A DNA stretch of 64,000 nt from Streptomyces pyxinicus (GCF_024753135.1 NZ_JANUGP010000009.1:227817-291816); one strand, 5' to 3'. Numbered from the stretch's first letter, positions 1 through 9,373 are shown. The notes: generated by a model from the letters alone, not told the origin. Numbers and translations: made by a program.

Positions 1-723
1 GGAGCCCTCTTCCTGCGAGGCGTTGTCGTTGCCACCGTTGGGCGTGGTGTTGTTGCCGCCGTCGGTGGAGCCACCGCCGGACGCGTTGCCGCCACCGGTC
101 GAGTGGCCGCCGGTGTCGCCGCCGGTGTTGCCGCCGCCGGTCGAGTTGCCACCGGTCGAGTTGCCGCCGGTCGAGTTCCCACCGTCGCCGCCGGTGTTGC
201 CGGAGCCGCCGTCGGTGCCGGTGCCGCCGGTGTTGCCGGAGCCGCCGTCGGTGCCGGTGCCGCCGTCGGTGGTGGAGCCACCGTCCGTGCCACCGCTGGT
301 GCCGGTGCTGCCGTCGGTCGTGGTGCCACCGTCTGTGCCGCCGTCGGTACCGGTGCTGCCGTCGGTCGTGGTGCCACCGTCCGTGCCGCCGTCGGTACCG
401 GTGCTGCCGTCGGTCGTGGTGCCGGCGTCGGTGCCGCCGATGGTGACCGTGCCGCTGACACCGCCGTCCCCGCCGTCCGTGGTGGAGCCGCCGTCGGTGC
501 CCTCGGTCACGCCCACGGAGGCGCCCGAGATGTCACCCTCGGTGCTGCCCTCGGTCGTGCCGTCGGTGTCCTTGCCGTCGGCGGTCACGCCGATGCTGAT
601 CGGACCGGCCTGGATGTTGGCGTCGAGTGCGGACGCCGCACCCGCGGCGGTCAGGGACGCACCGGCCGCGATCACGGCGCCCGCGGCTATCCGCGCGACC
701 CGGATCCGCGTCTTCTTCGTCAT
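1..723 (-). CDS. secreted Gly/Thr/Ser/Asp-rich repeat protein (3' end outside window)
   Basis: Reading the minus strand from the ATG at 721-723 gives an open frame of 241 codons that runs off the left edge. Residues 1-33 look like a Sec signal peptide: basic MTKKTRIR start, Ala/Gly-rich hydrophobic core, and AASA near the cleavage point. About 40 ordinary residues follow, then a long stretch of only G, T, S, D and N with a 16-residue period (48 bp). A GGGGG ribosome site lies about 10 nt upstream. Function unknown. The composition suggests a flexible exported or wall-attached stalk; an LPxTG sorting signal would lie outside the window. The GC-rich repeats open every frame, so two plus-strand ORFs here are artefacts. 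Confidence 0.72.
   Translation of the reverse strand, partial: MTKKTRIRVARIAAGAVIAAGASLTAAGAASALDANIQAGPISIGVTADGKDTDGTTEGSTEGDISGASVGVTEGTDGGSTTDGGDGGVSGTVTIGGTDAGTTTDGSTGTDGGTDGGTTTDGSTGTDGGTDGGTTTDGSTGTSGGTDGGSTTDGGTGTDGGSGNTGGTGTDGGSGNTGGDGGNSTGGNSTGGNSTGGGNTGGDTGGHSTGGGNASGGGSTDGGNNTTPNGGNDNASQEEGS
304..450 (-). repeat. 48-bp coding tandem repeat
   Basis: The plus-strand string ggtgctgccgtcggtcgtgg recurs at 304, 352 and 400, an exact 48-bp period that encodes a 16-residue Asp/Gly/Ser/Thr unit in the secreted protein. Shorter degenerate units continue on both sides. Such arrays expand and contract by slippage, so length probably varies between strains. Confidence 0.85.
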
Positions 724-977
724 GTGGTTGCTACCCCCAGTAGCTGATCGTCAGTGAGGCGGCGCGTGGGGCGGTGCCGTGATCGACGGAGGCAGCTGGT
801 GACGCGTTACCGCGTCAGCTCGATCCCCCGGTTCACATGCGCCCCGAAGTACGCATGCCGCGCATCACCCTTCCGATTTTTCCCAGCAACGTCAAGGCCG
901 TTGCGGGCGCAATGTCCACCGGAGGGGCGTTTGGGGGAAGTTGAAACCTGTGAGTGTGAGGTAAAACCCAGACATAC

Positions 978-1008
978 GACAACTGCCGCCCCGGGGACGG
1001 CAGTTGTC
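978..1008 (-). terminator. hairpin terminator downstream of prfB
   Basis: Perfect 11-bp inverted repeat gacaactgccg / cggcagttgtc around a 9-nt loop, beginning 12 nt past the prfB stop. No U-tract follows, which is usual in high-GC actinobacteria. The rest of 724-977 contains no gene I can support. Confidence 0.8.
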
Positions 1009-1020
1009 ATGTCGACAAAG

Positions 1021-2127
1021 TTACTTCTCCTGCTGCTTGCGCCAGCGAATGCCGGCCTCCAGGAACCCGTCGATCTCGCCGTTGAACACGGCCTCCGGGT
1101 TGCCGACCTCGAACTCGGTGCGCAGGTCCTTGACCATCTGGTAGGGGTGCAGCACGTAGGAACGCATCTGGTTGCCCCAGGAGTTGCCGCCGTCGCCCTT
1201 GAGGGCGTCCATCTTGGCCTGCTCCTCCTGCCGGCGCCGCTCCAGCAGCTTGGCCTGGAGGACGTTCATCGCGGTCGCCTTGTTCTGGATCTGCGAGCGC
1301 TCGTTCTGGCAGGAGACGACGATGCCGGTGGGCAGGTGAGTGAGGCGCACCGCGGAGTCGGTGGTGTTCACGCCCTGGCCGCCGGGGCCGGAGGACCGGT
1401 AGACGTCGACGCGCAGCTCGGACTCGTCGATCTCGACGTGGTCGGTCTGCTCGACCACGGGCAGCACCTCGACGCCGGCGAAGGAGGTCTGGCGGCGGCC
1501 CTGGTTGTCGTAGGGCGAGATGCGCACGAGGCGGTGGGTGCCCTGCTCGACGGAGAGGGTGCCGTAGGAGTACGGCGCCTGGACGGCGAAGGTGGTCGAC
1601 TTGATGCCGGCCTCTTCGGCGTACGACGTCTCGTAGATCTCGGTCTTGTAGCCGCGCTGCTCGGCCCAGCGCAGGTACATGCGCTGGAGCTTCTCGGCGA
1701 AGTCGGCGGCGTCGACGCCGCCGGCCTCGGCGCGGATGTTGACGAGGGCCTCACGGGAGTCGTACTCGCCGGACAGGAGGGTGCGGACCTCCATCTCGTC
1801 GAGCGCCTTGCGCACGGAGGTCAGCTCGGACTCGGCCTCGGCGCGGGTGTCCGGGTCGTCCTCCTCCTCGGCCATCTCGAAGAGGACCGCGAGATCGTCG
1901 ATCCGCCCGCGCAGCGCCTCCGCCTTCCTGACCTCGGCCTGGAGGTGGGAGAGCTTGCTGGTGATCTTCTGCGCCTCGTCCGGGTTGTCCCACAGGGACG
2001 GCGCGGCCGCCTGCTCCTCGAGCACGGCGATGTCTGCCCTCATCTTGTCGAGGTCCAGGACGGCCTCGATCGACTCCATGGTCGAGGAGAGGGACTTCAG
2101 CTCTTCGGATACATCGACGACTGCCAC
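1021..2127 (-). CDS. prfB: peptide chain release factor 2
   Basis: Class I release factor that reads UGA and UAA in the ribosomal A site and triggers hydrolysis of peptidyl-tRNA. The product is 368 residues, the normal RF2 length. The GGQ catalytic tripeptide is at 249-251 in an [10 protein letters not shown] context. The stop-codon-recognition tripeptide is SPY (204-206) where textbook RF2 has SPF. The GTG start at 2125-2127 gives the usual [14 protein letters not shown] N-terminus; a longer frame up to 2727 is unsupported. The gene is one open frame with no internal in-frame TGA, so there is no programmed +1 frameshift of the E. coli type. It lies last in a minus-strand group below two kinases but is separated from them by 298 bp. 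Confidence 0.96.
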   Translation of the reverse strand: MAVVDVSEELKSLSSTMESIEAVLDLDKMRADIAVLEEQAAAPSLWDNPDEAQKITSKLSHLQAEVRKAEALRGRIDDLAVLFEMAEEEDDPDTRAEAESELTSVRKALDEMEVRTLLSGEYDSREALVNIRAEAGGVDAADFAEKLQRMYLRWAEQRGYKTEIYETSYAEEAGIKSTTFAVQAPYSYGTLSVEQGTHRLVRISPYDNQGRRQTSFAGVEVLPVVEQTDHVEIDESELRVDVYRSSGPGGQGVNTTDSAVRLTHLPTGIVVSCQNERSQIQNKATAMNVLQAKLLERRRQEEQAKMDALKGDGGNSWGNQMRSYVLHPYQMVKDLRTEFEVGNPEAVFNGEIDGFLEAGIRWRKQQEK

Positions 2128-2224
2128 ACCCCCAGCGTAACGGCTCCGCCGAGCGGGCCGGGCAGGGTACGGGGAGCCGCACGGCCACACACCCCCTCCG
2201 CCGGGGCGGAGCCGGGGCTCACCA

Positions 2225-2390
2225 GGGCCACTGTCCGGCCGACCGAGACGGGTGGGCGGGTGGGAAAGGACGGGAAGCGAGCCGACGGTGCGGCTGGGGT
2301 GGGGGCCAGTGGCGCCGGGGCCACTGTTCGGCCGACCGAGACGGGTGGGTGGGTGGGAGGAAAGGACGGGAAGCGAGCCGACGGTCCGCC
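2225..2390. repeat. imperfect tandem duplication between prfB and pkaB
   Basis: A segment of about 70 bp (2225-2294) starting gggccactgtccggccgacc recurs at 2318-2390 with a few substitutions and a short insertion; the repeat period is about 93 bp. It occupies most of the 298-bp gap between the two genes (2128-2425), in which I see no gene. Confidence 0.8.
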
Positions 2391-2425
2391 GGGAAGGGAA
2401 CCCCGCTGAGGCCGCCGGCCAGAGG

Positions 2426-3658
2426 CTACGGCGCCGACGTCGACCGGGTGCCGTGCGGCGGCTCGGTGTCGCCGTCCGCCGAGGCCCACCACGCGCCGAC
2501 GCCCACGAGTGCCGCGACGACCACTCCGGCCACGCCCAGCGTGATCCGGCGCCGCCGCACCGTGGCACGGTGCCGTGCCGAGCCCGGCCGGGGCGCACCG
2601 GTGGCCCGAGGGGCGCGAGCCGTCCCGTGGGCGCCCCCCGCCAGCTCGTCCGGCGCCGGCACCCGCATCGAGGTGTGGGTGTCCCGGTTGGAGTCCGGCT
2701 TGGCCCCGGGGACCAGGGAGACGGCACCCCGGCGCCGTACCGGCTGCTCCCCCGCCGCCCCGGCCGACGGCACCGGCTCGTCGGCCGCGTCCTCGTCCGC
2801 CGGGTCCGGCTCGTCCACGTCTAGCGGCGGCAGCCCGGCGAGGATCGGCAGCTGCTCGCGCAGCCGCGCCGCCAGCTCCGAGGCGCGCAGCCGGGAGGCG
2901 GGCGCCTTGGCCAGGCACTGCACGAGGAGCTGCCACAACTCCTCGGGGATGCCGGGCAGCGGTACGACGGTCTCGGTCACGTGCCGCCGCAGGACCGCGC
3001 CGGGGTGGCCGCCGCCGAAGGGGGTGAACCCGGCCAGCAGCTCGTAGAGGACGGTGGCGAGCGCGTAGATGTCCACGGCCGCCCGCGGGGGCAGTCCCTC
3101 GACGATCTCCGGGGCCAGGTAGTCGGGCGTCCCGATGATCTTCGTGGCCCGGGTCCGCTTCGGCGAGTCGATCAGCTTGGCCACGCCGAAGTCGGTGAGC
3201 AGCGCCGGGTGCGCGCCGCCCGGCCCGAGCGGGCCCCGCATGTCCAGCAGCACGTTCTCCGGCTTGACGTCCCGGTGCACGACCCCGGCCGCGTGGGCGG
3301 CGGCCAGCGCGTCGGCGACGTCGGCGACGATCGCCACGGCCGCCTCGGGGGCGAGCCGCCGCTCGCGCTCCAGCCGGGTGCGCAGGTCGGTGCCCCGGAC
3401 CAGGTCCATGACGAGGGCCAGGTCGTTGCCGTCGACCACCAGGTCGCGGACCGAGACGATGTGCGGGTGCTCCAGGCCGAGCAGCGCGGTGCGCTCCTGC
3501 ACGAAGCGCCCGACCAGCTCCTGGTCGGAGGCGAGGTCCTCGCGCAGCAGCTTGACCGCGACGGGACCCTCCGGGCCCTCTCCCAGCCACACCGTGCCGG
3601 CACTGCCCCGCCCCAGGATCTGGTGGGCGGTGTACCGGCTGCCGATCTTCCGTGCCAA
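2426..3658 (-). CDS. pkaB: membrane-anchored Ser/Thr protein kinase (PkaB-like)
   Basis: Hanks-type kinase of 410 residues. Catalytic domain about 9-275: Gly loop GRGSAG (16-21), ATP-anchoring Lys36, catalytic loop HRDVKPEN with Asp130, DFG with Asp156, then GTPDYLAPE of the P+1 loop. A Pro/Ala/Arg-rich linker leads to one transmembrane helix at about 372-392 and a short external tail of about 18 residues without PASTA repeats. So the kinase faces the cytoplasm and has almost no external sensor. It follows a second kinase by 135 bp in the same direction. The pair corresponds, from memory, to pkaA/pkaB of S. coelicolor; substrates cannot be read from the sequence. Confidence 0.9.
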   Translation of the reverse strand: MARKIGSRYTAHQILGRGSAGTVWLGEGPEGPVAVKLLREDLASDQELVGRFVQERTALLGLEHPHIVSVRDLVVDGNDLALVMDLVRGTDLRTRLERERRLAPEAAVAIVADVADALAAAHAAGVVHRDVKPENVLLDMRGPLGPGGAHPALLTDFGVAKLIDSPKRTRATKIIGTPDYLAPEIVEGLPPRAAVDIYALATVLYELLAGFTPFGGGHPGAVLRRHVTETVVPLPGIPEELWQLLVQCLAKAPASRLRASELAARLREQLPILAGLPPLDVDEPDPADEDAADEPVPSAGAAGEQPVRRRGAVSLVPGAKPDSNRDTHTSMRVPAPDELAGGAHGTARAPRATGAPRPGSARHRATVRRRRITLGVAGVVVAALVGVGAWWASADGDTEPPHGTRSTSAP

Positions 3659-3793
3659 GGCTGCTCCTACCGACGCGTGTTGTCGTTAAAACTACGCGTC
3701 CGACGAGCCAACCTTCACCGCGGAGACGGAAATCACCCGCCGGGTGTCGACAAATCCCCAAGCCCGTGCGGGAATCCCCGCCGCTCCGGCCGC

Positions 3794-5545
3794 TCAGTTA
3801 CCGGCGGACGAGCCCAGGTCCCTGACCCAGCCGACGGCCTTGCCGATCCAGTCGCTCATCTGGTCCCAGTAGCCGCGGCCCTGGCCGATCCAGCTGTGCA
3901 GCGGGGTCAGCTCCCAGACCAGCCAGCTCGCGACGACCAGGATGACGATCGTGAACAGGCAGCCCTTGAGGCAGCCCAGCCCGGGGATCTTCATCGGGTT
4001 GGCGCCGCGCTGCCGGGGCGCCCGCGGCTCGGGCGCGGGCCGCTGCGGCTCCGGGGCGGGCGGCGCGTACCGCTGCGGCGGCTGCGGCGGGGCGTACCGC
4101 TGGGGCTGCTGCTGCGGGGCGTACTGCTGAGGCTGCTGCTGCGGGTAGCCGTACCCGGCCGGCGCCTGCTGCTGCCTGCCGCGCGGCTGAGGCTGCTGCG
4201 GGCGGCCCTGCGGTGCCTGGCGCGGCTGCTGCTGGGGCCGGGCCACCTGCCGCTGGGGGCGGCGGCGCAGCGGGTCCTCGTCCGGGTCGAGGTACTGCAC
4301 CTGCGTCTGCTCGTTGCGGTCGCGGGCGGCGCGCAGCTGGGTCTGCCACGGGTGCGGCTGGTCGGGCCGCTGTCCCTGCTGGTCCTGCTGCCCGTAGCCG
4401 CCGTACTGGTCCTGCTGTCCCGGCGGGGCGGGCGGCACCGGCGGCAGGACCGCCGTCGGATCGGCCGCGCCGGTGTTCGGCAGGACGGCGGTGGGGTCGG
4501 CGGCGCCGGCCGGGCCGCCGGTGTGCGGCAGGAAACTGGTCGCGGCGTTCGGGTCGTACGACCCCTGCGGCGCGTTCGTCGGCAGCACCTGGGTGGGGTC
4601 GGCGGCGCCGGGCACGCCCGGTACGGCGGCCGGGTCCGGGTCGGGGGCGAGCAGGGCGCCGACCCCCTCGGCGGCGGCGATCTGCGCGGGGTTCGCGTGC
4701 ACCCCGATGCCCTCGGCGACCACCCGCAGCCCGCGCGCGAGGTTCTCGGCGCTGGGCCGCTCGGCGGGGTTCTTGCGCAGGCAGCGCTCTATCACCGTCC
4801 ACAGCGGTTCGGGGACGGTGGAGGGGCGGCGCGGCTCGGCGCTCAGGTGCTGGTGGAGCACTTCGAGGGCGGAACCGCCGGAGAACGGGGGGCGGCCGGT
4901 GACCAGCTCGTACAGCAGGATGCCGGCGCCGTAGATGTCGACGGCGGAGGTCTGCGGGCGGCCCTCGGCGGACTCGGGCGCGACGTAGGCGGGCGTGCCG
5001 ACGAACTCGTGGGTGCGGGTCAGGCCCGGGGAGTCGGCGAGGCGGGCGATGCCGAAGTCGGTCAGCAGCGGGTGCATCCGGCCGTCGCGCTGCAGGAGGA
5101 GCACGTTGGCGGGCTTCAGGTCGCGGTGGACGACGCCGTCGGCGTGGCTCGCGGCGAGCGCGTCGGCGATCTGGGCCGTCATGAGCGCGGCGGCGACGGG
5201 GGTGAAGGGGCCGTTCTCGCGCAGGTAGCGGTGCAGGTCGGGGCCGTCGACGAGGTCCATGACCAGCGCCAGCAGATCGCCCTCGACGACCAGGTCGCGC
5301 ACCCGCACGATGTTCGGGTGGGTGAGGCGCAGCAGCACGGAGCGCTCCCGCAGGAAGCGCATCACGATGTCGGGGTCGCCGGCCAGTTCCTCTTTCAGGA
5401 CCTTGATCGCGACGGTCTCACCGGGCTGGCCCGGCACGGCCGCTTCGGCGCCCGCGGTCTCGCGCTGGCGGGCACGCCAGACGGTGCCTGTGGCGCCGCG
5501 TCCGAGCGGCTCCTCAAGCAGGTACTTGCTGCCGACTGGCCGCAC
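3794..5545 (-). CDS. pkaA: membrane-anchored Ser/Thr protein kinase with Pro/Gln-rich linker (PkaA-like)
   Basis: Hanks-type kinase of 583 residues from the GTG at 5543-5545. This start is preferred because AGGGAG lies about 10 nt upstream and the protein then begins close to the domain (VRPVGSKYLLEE); a longer frame to 5650 adds unconserved-looking residues. Gly loop GRGATG (15-20), Lys48, HRDLKPAN with Asp142, DFG with Asp163. After the kinase domain comes a low-complexity linker with an ADPTAVLP-type repeat and a long Gln/Pro-rich run, then one transmembrane helix near 520-542 and about 40 external residues. The disordered linker is a likely autophosphorylation or protein-binding region. 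It is transcribed away from the FHA/FtsK gene across a shared 382-bp region. Confidence 0.88.
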   Translation of the reverse strand: MRPVGSKYLLEEPLGRGATGTVWRARQRETAGAEAAVPGQPGETVAIKVLKEELAGDPDIVMRFLRERSVLLRLTHPNIVRVRDLVVEGDLLALVMDLVDGPDLHRYLRENGPFTPVAAALMTAQIADALAASHADGVVHRDLKPANVLLLQRDGRMHPLLTDFGIARLADSPGLTRTHEFVGTPAYVAPESAEGRPQTSAVDIYGAGILLYELVTGRPPFSGGSALEVLHQHLSAEPRRPSTVPEPLWTVIERCLRKNPAERPSAENLARGLRVVAEGIGVHANPAQIAAAEGVGALLAPDPDPAAVPGVPGAADPTQVLPTNAPQGSYDPNAATSFLPHTGGPAGAADPTAVLPNTGAADPTAVLPPVPPAPPGQQDQYGGYGQQDQQGQRPDQPHPWQTQLRAARDRNEQTQVQYLDPDEDPLRRRPQRQVARPQQQPRQAPQGRPQQPQPRGRQQQAPAGYGYPQQQPQQYAPQQQPQRYAPPQPPQRYAPPAPEPQRPAPEPRAPRQRGANPMKIPGLGCLKGCLFTIVILVVASWLVWELTPLHSWIGQGRGYWDQMSDWIGKAVGWVRDLGSSAGN

Positions 5546-5927
5546 GTCACGCGCTCCCTGCTGCTTGCTGATGGTTGCCGTACCGCATTCCGGTGTTCCG
5601 GCCCACTGTAGTGCCGTGTCCCGGGGCACCGCGTTGTCACTCCCGAGCATGTTCGAAGGGAAGACGCTCTGTCCGGTCGCGTGGTTGCCGGGGAGTGGAC
5701 GTGACCGATCTCAACTGATCACGCCCGTACCACTGGTCAGGCATTTTTGGGGGCAGAGCCGACCAATCAAGATCACTTCGTACCGGGTGCCGGGCGCGCT
5801 GTCAGTGGCAGGTGCGAGGATGCACCCCAGTACCGCCGGTGCCGGCGGTACGGGCCGACGTGCTCGTGTGGGAGTGGGGGGAAGTCCGCGCCCGCGCAGA
5901 CCCGCGCAGAAGGGACCGCTGACGCCG
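5546..5927. promoter_or_regulatory. shared upstream region of pkaA and the FHA/FtsK gene
   Basis: 382 bp without a convincing gene between divergent starts, so it should contain both promoters. I could not assign -35/-10 boxes with confidence. The clearest element is a 22-nt hairpin at 5830-5851: gtaccgccgg, tg, ccggcggtac, with 10-bp perfect arms, 77 nt before the FHA/FtsK start codon. The direct repeat cccgcgcaga at 5891-5910 precedes the ribosome site AGAAGGGA. Confidence 0.6.
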
Positions 5928-8900
5928 ATGCAGATCCGGCTGACCGTCGTAGACCCGCTGGGCCCGTCCCCGCAGCGGGGCCGCGCCGCGAGCCGCGACG
6001 TGCTGGTCACGGCGCCCACGGGCACGGACCTGGCCGCGGTCGCGTCGGCACTGGCCGGGGCGGTCGCCGGGGAGGGCGGCACCGGCCGCGACACGGGCGG
6101 CGCACCGGTCGTCCTCTATGCCGGCACCGACCGGCTGGATCTCCGCCGCTGCGTCCTGGGCGAGCCGCCGCTGGTCGACGGCGCCGTCCTGTCCCTCGGC
6201 GCCCCCGCCGCCGCCGAACCCCACCCCGAGCTGGACGACGCCCCGACCCAGCTGCACGTGGTGGCGGGACCGGACGCGGGCGGGGTGCACCTGCTGCACG
6301 GCGGCCGGATCACGGTGGGCCGCTCCGCCGAGGCGGACGTGCCGCTGGACGACCCGGACGTCTCGCGGCTGCACTGCGCGGTCACCGTCGGCGCGGACGG
6401 CCGGGTCGCGGTGGCCGACCTGGACTCGACGAATGGCACGACGCTCGACGGCGAGCGGGTGGGCGAGCGGGCGGTGCGGTTCCCGGCGGGGGCGTTGCTC
6501 CGGATCGGTGAGTCCGCGCTCAGGGTGACCCCGTCGGGGGGCACCGGGGCGCGGGTCGGGGTGGTGGCCGACGGGGAGGGGTGCGTGCGGGTTCCCGCCG
6601 GGGGCGCACCGGGCGCCGGGTCCCCGGGCGGACCGGCTGACGTACGGCCGCCGTCCTCGGCCTACGGCTCCCCGGGGGGCCGGGAGCACCGGCACGCCGA
6701 GCCTCTCGTGGTGCCGGGGCAGGCCGCCGCGCCGGGCATCGAGACCCGGGGCGCCTTCGGGGACACCCACGTCGGGCGCCTCGGGGTGGGCGGTTCCCAC
6801 GAGCACGGCTACGACCTTCCGGTGGACGGCGGCCACCTGCCGATGGACACCGGCCGCCTTCCGGTGGACACCGGCCGTCTACCGATGGACACCGGCCGCG
6901 AGGGCACGCCGGCGGCGGAGACCGACGTACCGGCGGGTACACGGCGACGCGGGCTCGGGGCATGGGCCAGGCGGCTGGCCGGTGCCCGCGCCGAGCCGCC
7001 CGCCGGTGCGCTGCCGGGGGCCGGCCCCGCCGAACCGATCGCCGAGGCGCCGGCGCCCACCGCCCCGCACCAGCCCGACACCTGGCCCGACCCGGCCGCG
7101 CTGCTGCTGACCGCGCTGGGCCCGGGACCCCGGCTCTGGGAGCGCGGCCCTGGACACCCCGAGGCGCTGACCCTGCGGCTCGGCACGGCCGACCGGAGCG
7201 CCCCGGACGGCACCGGCCCGCTGCCCGCCGTACCGGTGACGGCGGCGCTGCGCGAGGCCGGCGCGCTGGGCCTGGCCGGTCCGCGCCCCCGGCTGTCCGG
7301 GCTGGTCCGCTCGGTGCTGGCGCAGCTCGCCGCGCTGCACTCGCCGGATCTGCTGGAGATCGTGCTGATCAGTGCCGACCGGTCGCGTCCCGTCGAGGAC
7401 CGCGCGGCCGAGTGGTCCTGGCTGGGCTGGCTCCCGCACGTGCGGCCGGGGCACGGGCAGGACTGCCGGCTGCTGCTCGCCTACGACCGCGAGCAGGCCG
7501 CGGCCCGTACGGAGGAGCTGCTCCGCCGGCTCGACGACCACGCGGCGACCGGCCGAAGCACGGCCCACCCGGCCGCGTCCGGCCCGCCGCCGGCGCCCGC
7601 CCCCACGCGGGTGGAGACCCCCGGCACCCCCGCGACCGACCCCGACGCCTCCGCCCGCCGCCCCTCCTGGGCCCGGGACGGCCAGGCCCTCGCGGCCGGC
7701 GGCACCGGCTTCCCCGGCCCCTACACGGTCGTCGTCGTGGACGGCGACCCCGGCGGCAGCGCCCTGCGGGACGCCCTCGCGCGGCTGGCCGCCGCCGGGC
7801 CCCGGGCCGGGATCCACCTGGTGTGCCTCGCGGAGACCGACCCGGCCTCGGCCGCCTCCCCGGTGACCCGGACGTACGAGGACGCCTGCGCGGTGACGCC
7901 GGCCTTCCGGCACTGCGGCGCGGTCGCGCTGCTCGGCGGGGACGTCGCCGCCGCGCTGCACCTGATGCGGGTGGGGCCGGGCGGACCGGTCGGACCGGGG
8001 ACCGTCGCCGCCGTGGACGCCGTGTCCCCCGCCTGGGCGGAGCGGTTCGCGCGGGCGCTGGCACCGCTGCGGCCGGACGGCCCGGTCGGCGAGCCGCACG
8101 CCCGGGTGGCCGTCCCGCTGCCCCGGTCCGCGCGGCTGCTGGACGAGCTGGGGCTGGCCCGCGCCACCCCGGCGTCGCTGATGGCCCGCTGGGCGGACGC
8201 GGCGGACGACGCCCGGTCCGTGGGCGGCCGGGCCCGCGCCGTGCTGGGCGCCGGCCCGCGCGGGCCGCTCACCGCCGACCTGGTGGCCGACGGCCCGCAT
8301 CTGCTGGTCGAGGGGCCGGCCGGCAGCGGCCGTACCGAACTGCTGCGGGCCGTGGTCGCCTCGCTGGCCGCCGCCGAGCGGCCGGACCGCCTCGGCATCG
8401 TCCTGATCGACGGCCGGGACGGCGTCGGCAGCGGCGCCGGGCGGGACGAGGGCCTGCGGACCTGTACCGACATACCGCACGTCACCACCCACCTCGCCGT
8501 CAACGACCCGGTGCGCATGCGGGAGTTCGCGCAGTCGCTGAGCGCCGAGCTGAAGCGCCGGGCCGAGCTGCTGGGCCGCGCGGACTTCGCCGACTGGCAT
8601 GCCGGTGCCGGGCGCGGGGTGCCGGGCCGTGTCGTCGCCCAGCGCACCGCCCCCGGCGGGGACATAGAAAGCCCGCCCAGCTCGACCCTGCGGCTGCGCC
8701 CGGGCGGCGCGGCGCGGCAACGCGCCGAGGCCGCACCGCCGTTGCCCCGCCTGGTGGTGGTCGTCGACGATCTCGACGCGCTGGTCTCTCCGCCGCTCGG
8801 CTCGCCGGGGCGGCCCGCCGCCGGCTCGGTGATGCGGGCACTGGAGGCGGTGGCCCGGGAGGGCGAGCGGCTCGGCCTGCACCTGGTGGCGGCGGCCGGA

Positions 8901-9251
8901 GCGGGAGGCCGTACGGCGGAGAGCGAACCGGCCCGCCGGGCCACGCTGCGGGTCACGCTGGACGCCCCCCAGCCCGGACCGGACGAACCGGCGCCGGGGC
9001 GCGGGCGGTTGACCGGCGCGGACGGCCGGGCCACCGACTTCCAGTCCGGCCGGGTCACGGGCCGTATCCCGCGCACCGCCACCCAGCGGCCCACGGTCGT
9101 CCCGCTGGACTGGCGGCGGATGGGCGACCCGCCCACCCGCCGCCCGGTCCGCGAACTGGGCAACGGCCCCACCGACCTGGCCCTCCTCGCCAGCGCAGTG
9201 GAGCGAGCGGCCCGCCAGGTCTCGGCCACCGAGGTGCCGTCCCTGCTCTAG
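5928..9251 (+). CDS. FHA-domain protein with EccC-like FtsK/SpoIIIE ATPase domain
   Basis: 1,107 residues from the ATG at 5928 (AGAAGGGA upstream); the frame is open back to 5259 but that part overlaps pkaA antisense. Residues 1-75 look like a small ubiquitin-type fold. An FHA domain at about 105-190 has all phosphothreonine-binding signatures: GRS (131-133), SRLH (146-149), STNGT (167-171). A low-complexity region with repeated (V/M)DTGRLP units follows. From about 390 the text resembles the EccC/EssC type VII secretion ATPases (LWERGPGHPEALTLRLGT, AGPRPR, QLAALHSPDLLEIVLIS). One P-loop GPAGSGRT (796-803) has Arg802 where Lys is expected; Walker B is VVVVDD (Asp947, Asp948). No transmembrane helix is visible. 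Divergent from two kinases, so a phosphorylation-controlled ATPase is a reasonable inference. Confidence 0.85.
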   Translation: MQIRLTVVDPLGPSPQRGRAASRDVLVTAPTGTDLAAVASALAGAVAGEGGTGRDTGGAPVVLYAGTDRLDLRRCVLGEPPLVDGAVLSLGAPAAAEPHPELDDAPTQLHVVAGPDAGGVHLLHGGRITVGRSAEADVPLDDPDVSRLHCAVTVGADGRVAVADLDSTNGTTLDGERVGERAVRFPAGALLRIGESALRVTPSGGTGARVGVVADGEGCVRVPAGGAPGAGSPGGPADVRPPSSAYGSPGGREHRHAEPLVVPGQAAAPGIETRGAFGDTHVGRLGVGGSHEHGYDLPVDGGHLPMDTGRLPVDTGRLPMDTGREGTPAAETDVPAGTRRRGLGAWARRLAGARAEPPAGALPGAGPAEPIAEAPAPTAPHQPDTWPDPAALLLTALGPGPRLWERGPGHPEALTLRLGTADRSAPDGTGPLPAVPVTAALREAGALGLAGPRPRLSGLVRSVLAQLAALHSPDLLEIVLISADRSRPVEDRAAEWSWLGWLPHVRPGHGQDCRLLLAYDREQAAARTEELLRRLDDHAATGRSTAHPAASGPPPAPAPTRVETPGTPATDPDASARRPSWARDGQALAAGGTGFPGPYTVVVVDGDPGGSALRDALARLAAAGPRAGIHLVCLAETDPASAASPVTRTYEDACAVTPAFRHCGAVALLGGDVAAALHLMRVGPGGPVGPGTVAAVDAVSPAWAERFARALAPLRPDGPVGEPHARVAVPLPRSARLLDELGLARATPASLMARWADAADDARSVGGRARAVLGAGPRGPLTADLVADGPHLLVEGPAGSGRTELLRAVVASLAAAERPDRLGIVLIDGRDGVGSGAGRDEGLRTCTDIPHVTTHLAVNDPVRMREFAQSLSAELKRRAELLGRADFADWHAGAGRGVPGRVVAQRTAPGGDIESPPSSTLRLRPGGAARQRAEAAPPLPRLVVVVDDLDALVSPPLGSPGRPAAGSVMRALEAVAREGERLGLHLVAAAGAGGRTAESEPARRATLRVTLDAPQPGPDEPAPGRGRLTGADGRATDFQSGRVTGRIPRTATQRPTVVPLDWRRMGDPPTRRPVRELGNGPTDLALLASAVERAARQVSATEVPSLL

Positions 9252-9373
9252 CGGACCGTCAACGCATACCTCCTCGATCACGAGCCGGTCACGATCACCC
9301 CGTGGACCGCGCAGGCGGTCTTGCCGCCCCCGCGCGGCCCGGCGTACACCGGACCGCACGGGACGGACGTTGC

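Noticed and set aside
807..1010. 67-codon minus-strand ORF downstream of prfB
   Set aside because: It lies across the prfB terminator hairpin and shows no ribosome site or recognisable domain.
2128..2727. N-terminal extension or programmed frameshift of prfB
   Set aside because: No in-frame TGA or slippery CTT-TGA site; the GTG at 2127 gives the family length of 368 residues, and the upstream part is repeat sequence.
5259..5927. Longer N-terminus for the FHA/FtsK protein
   Set aside because: This part is antisense to pkaA and has no ribosome site; the ATG at 5928 has AGAAGGGA upstream and starts a folded-looking domain.
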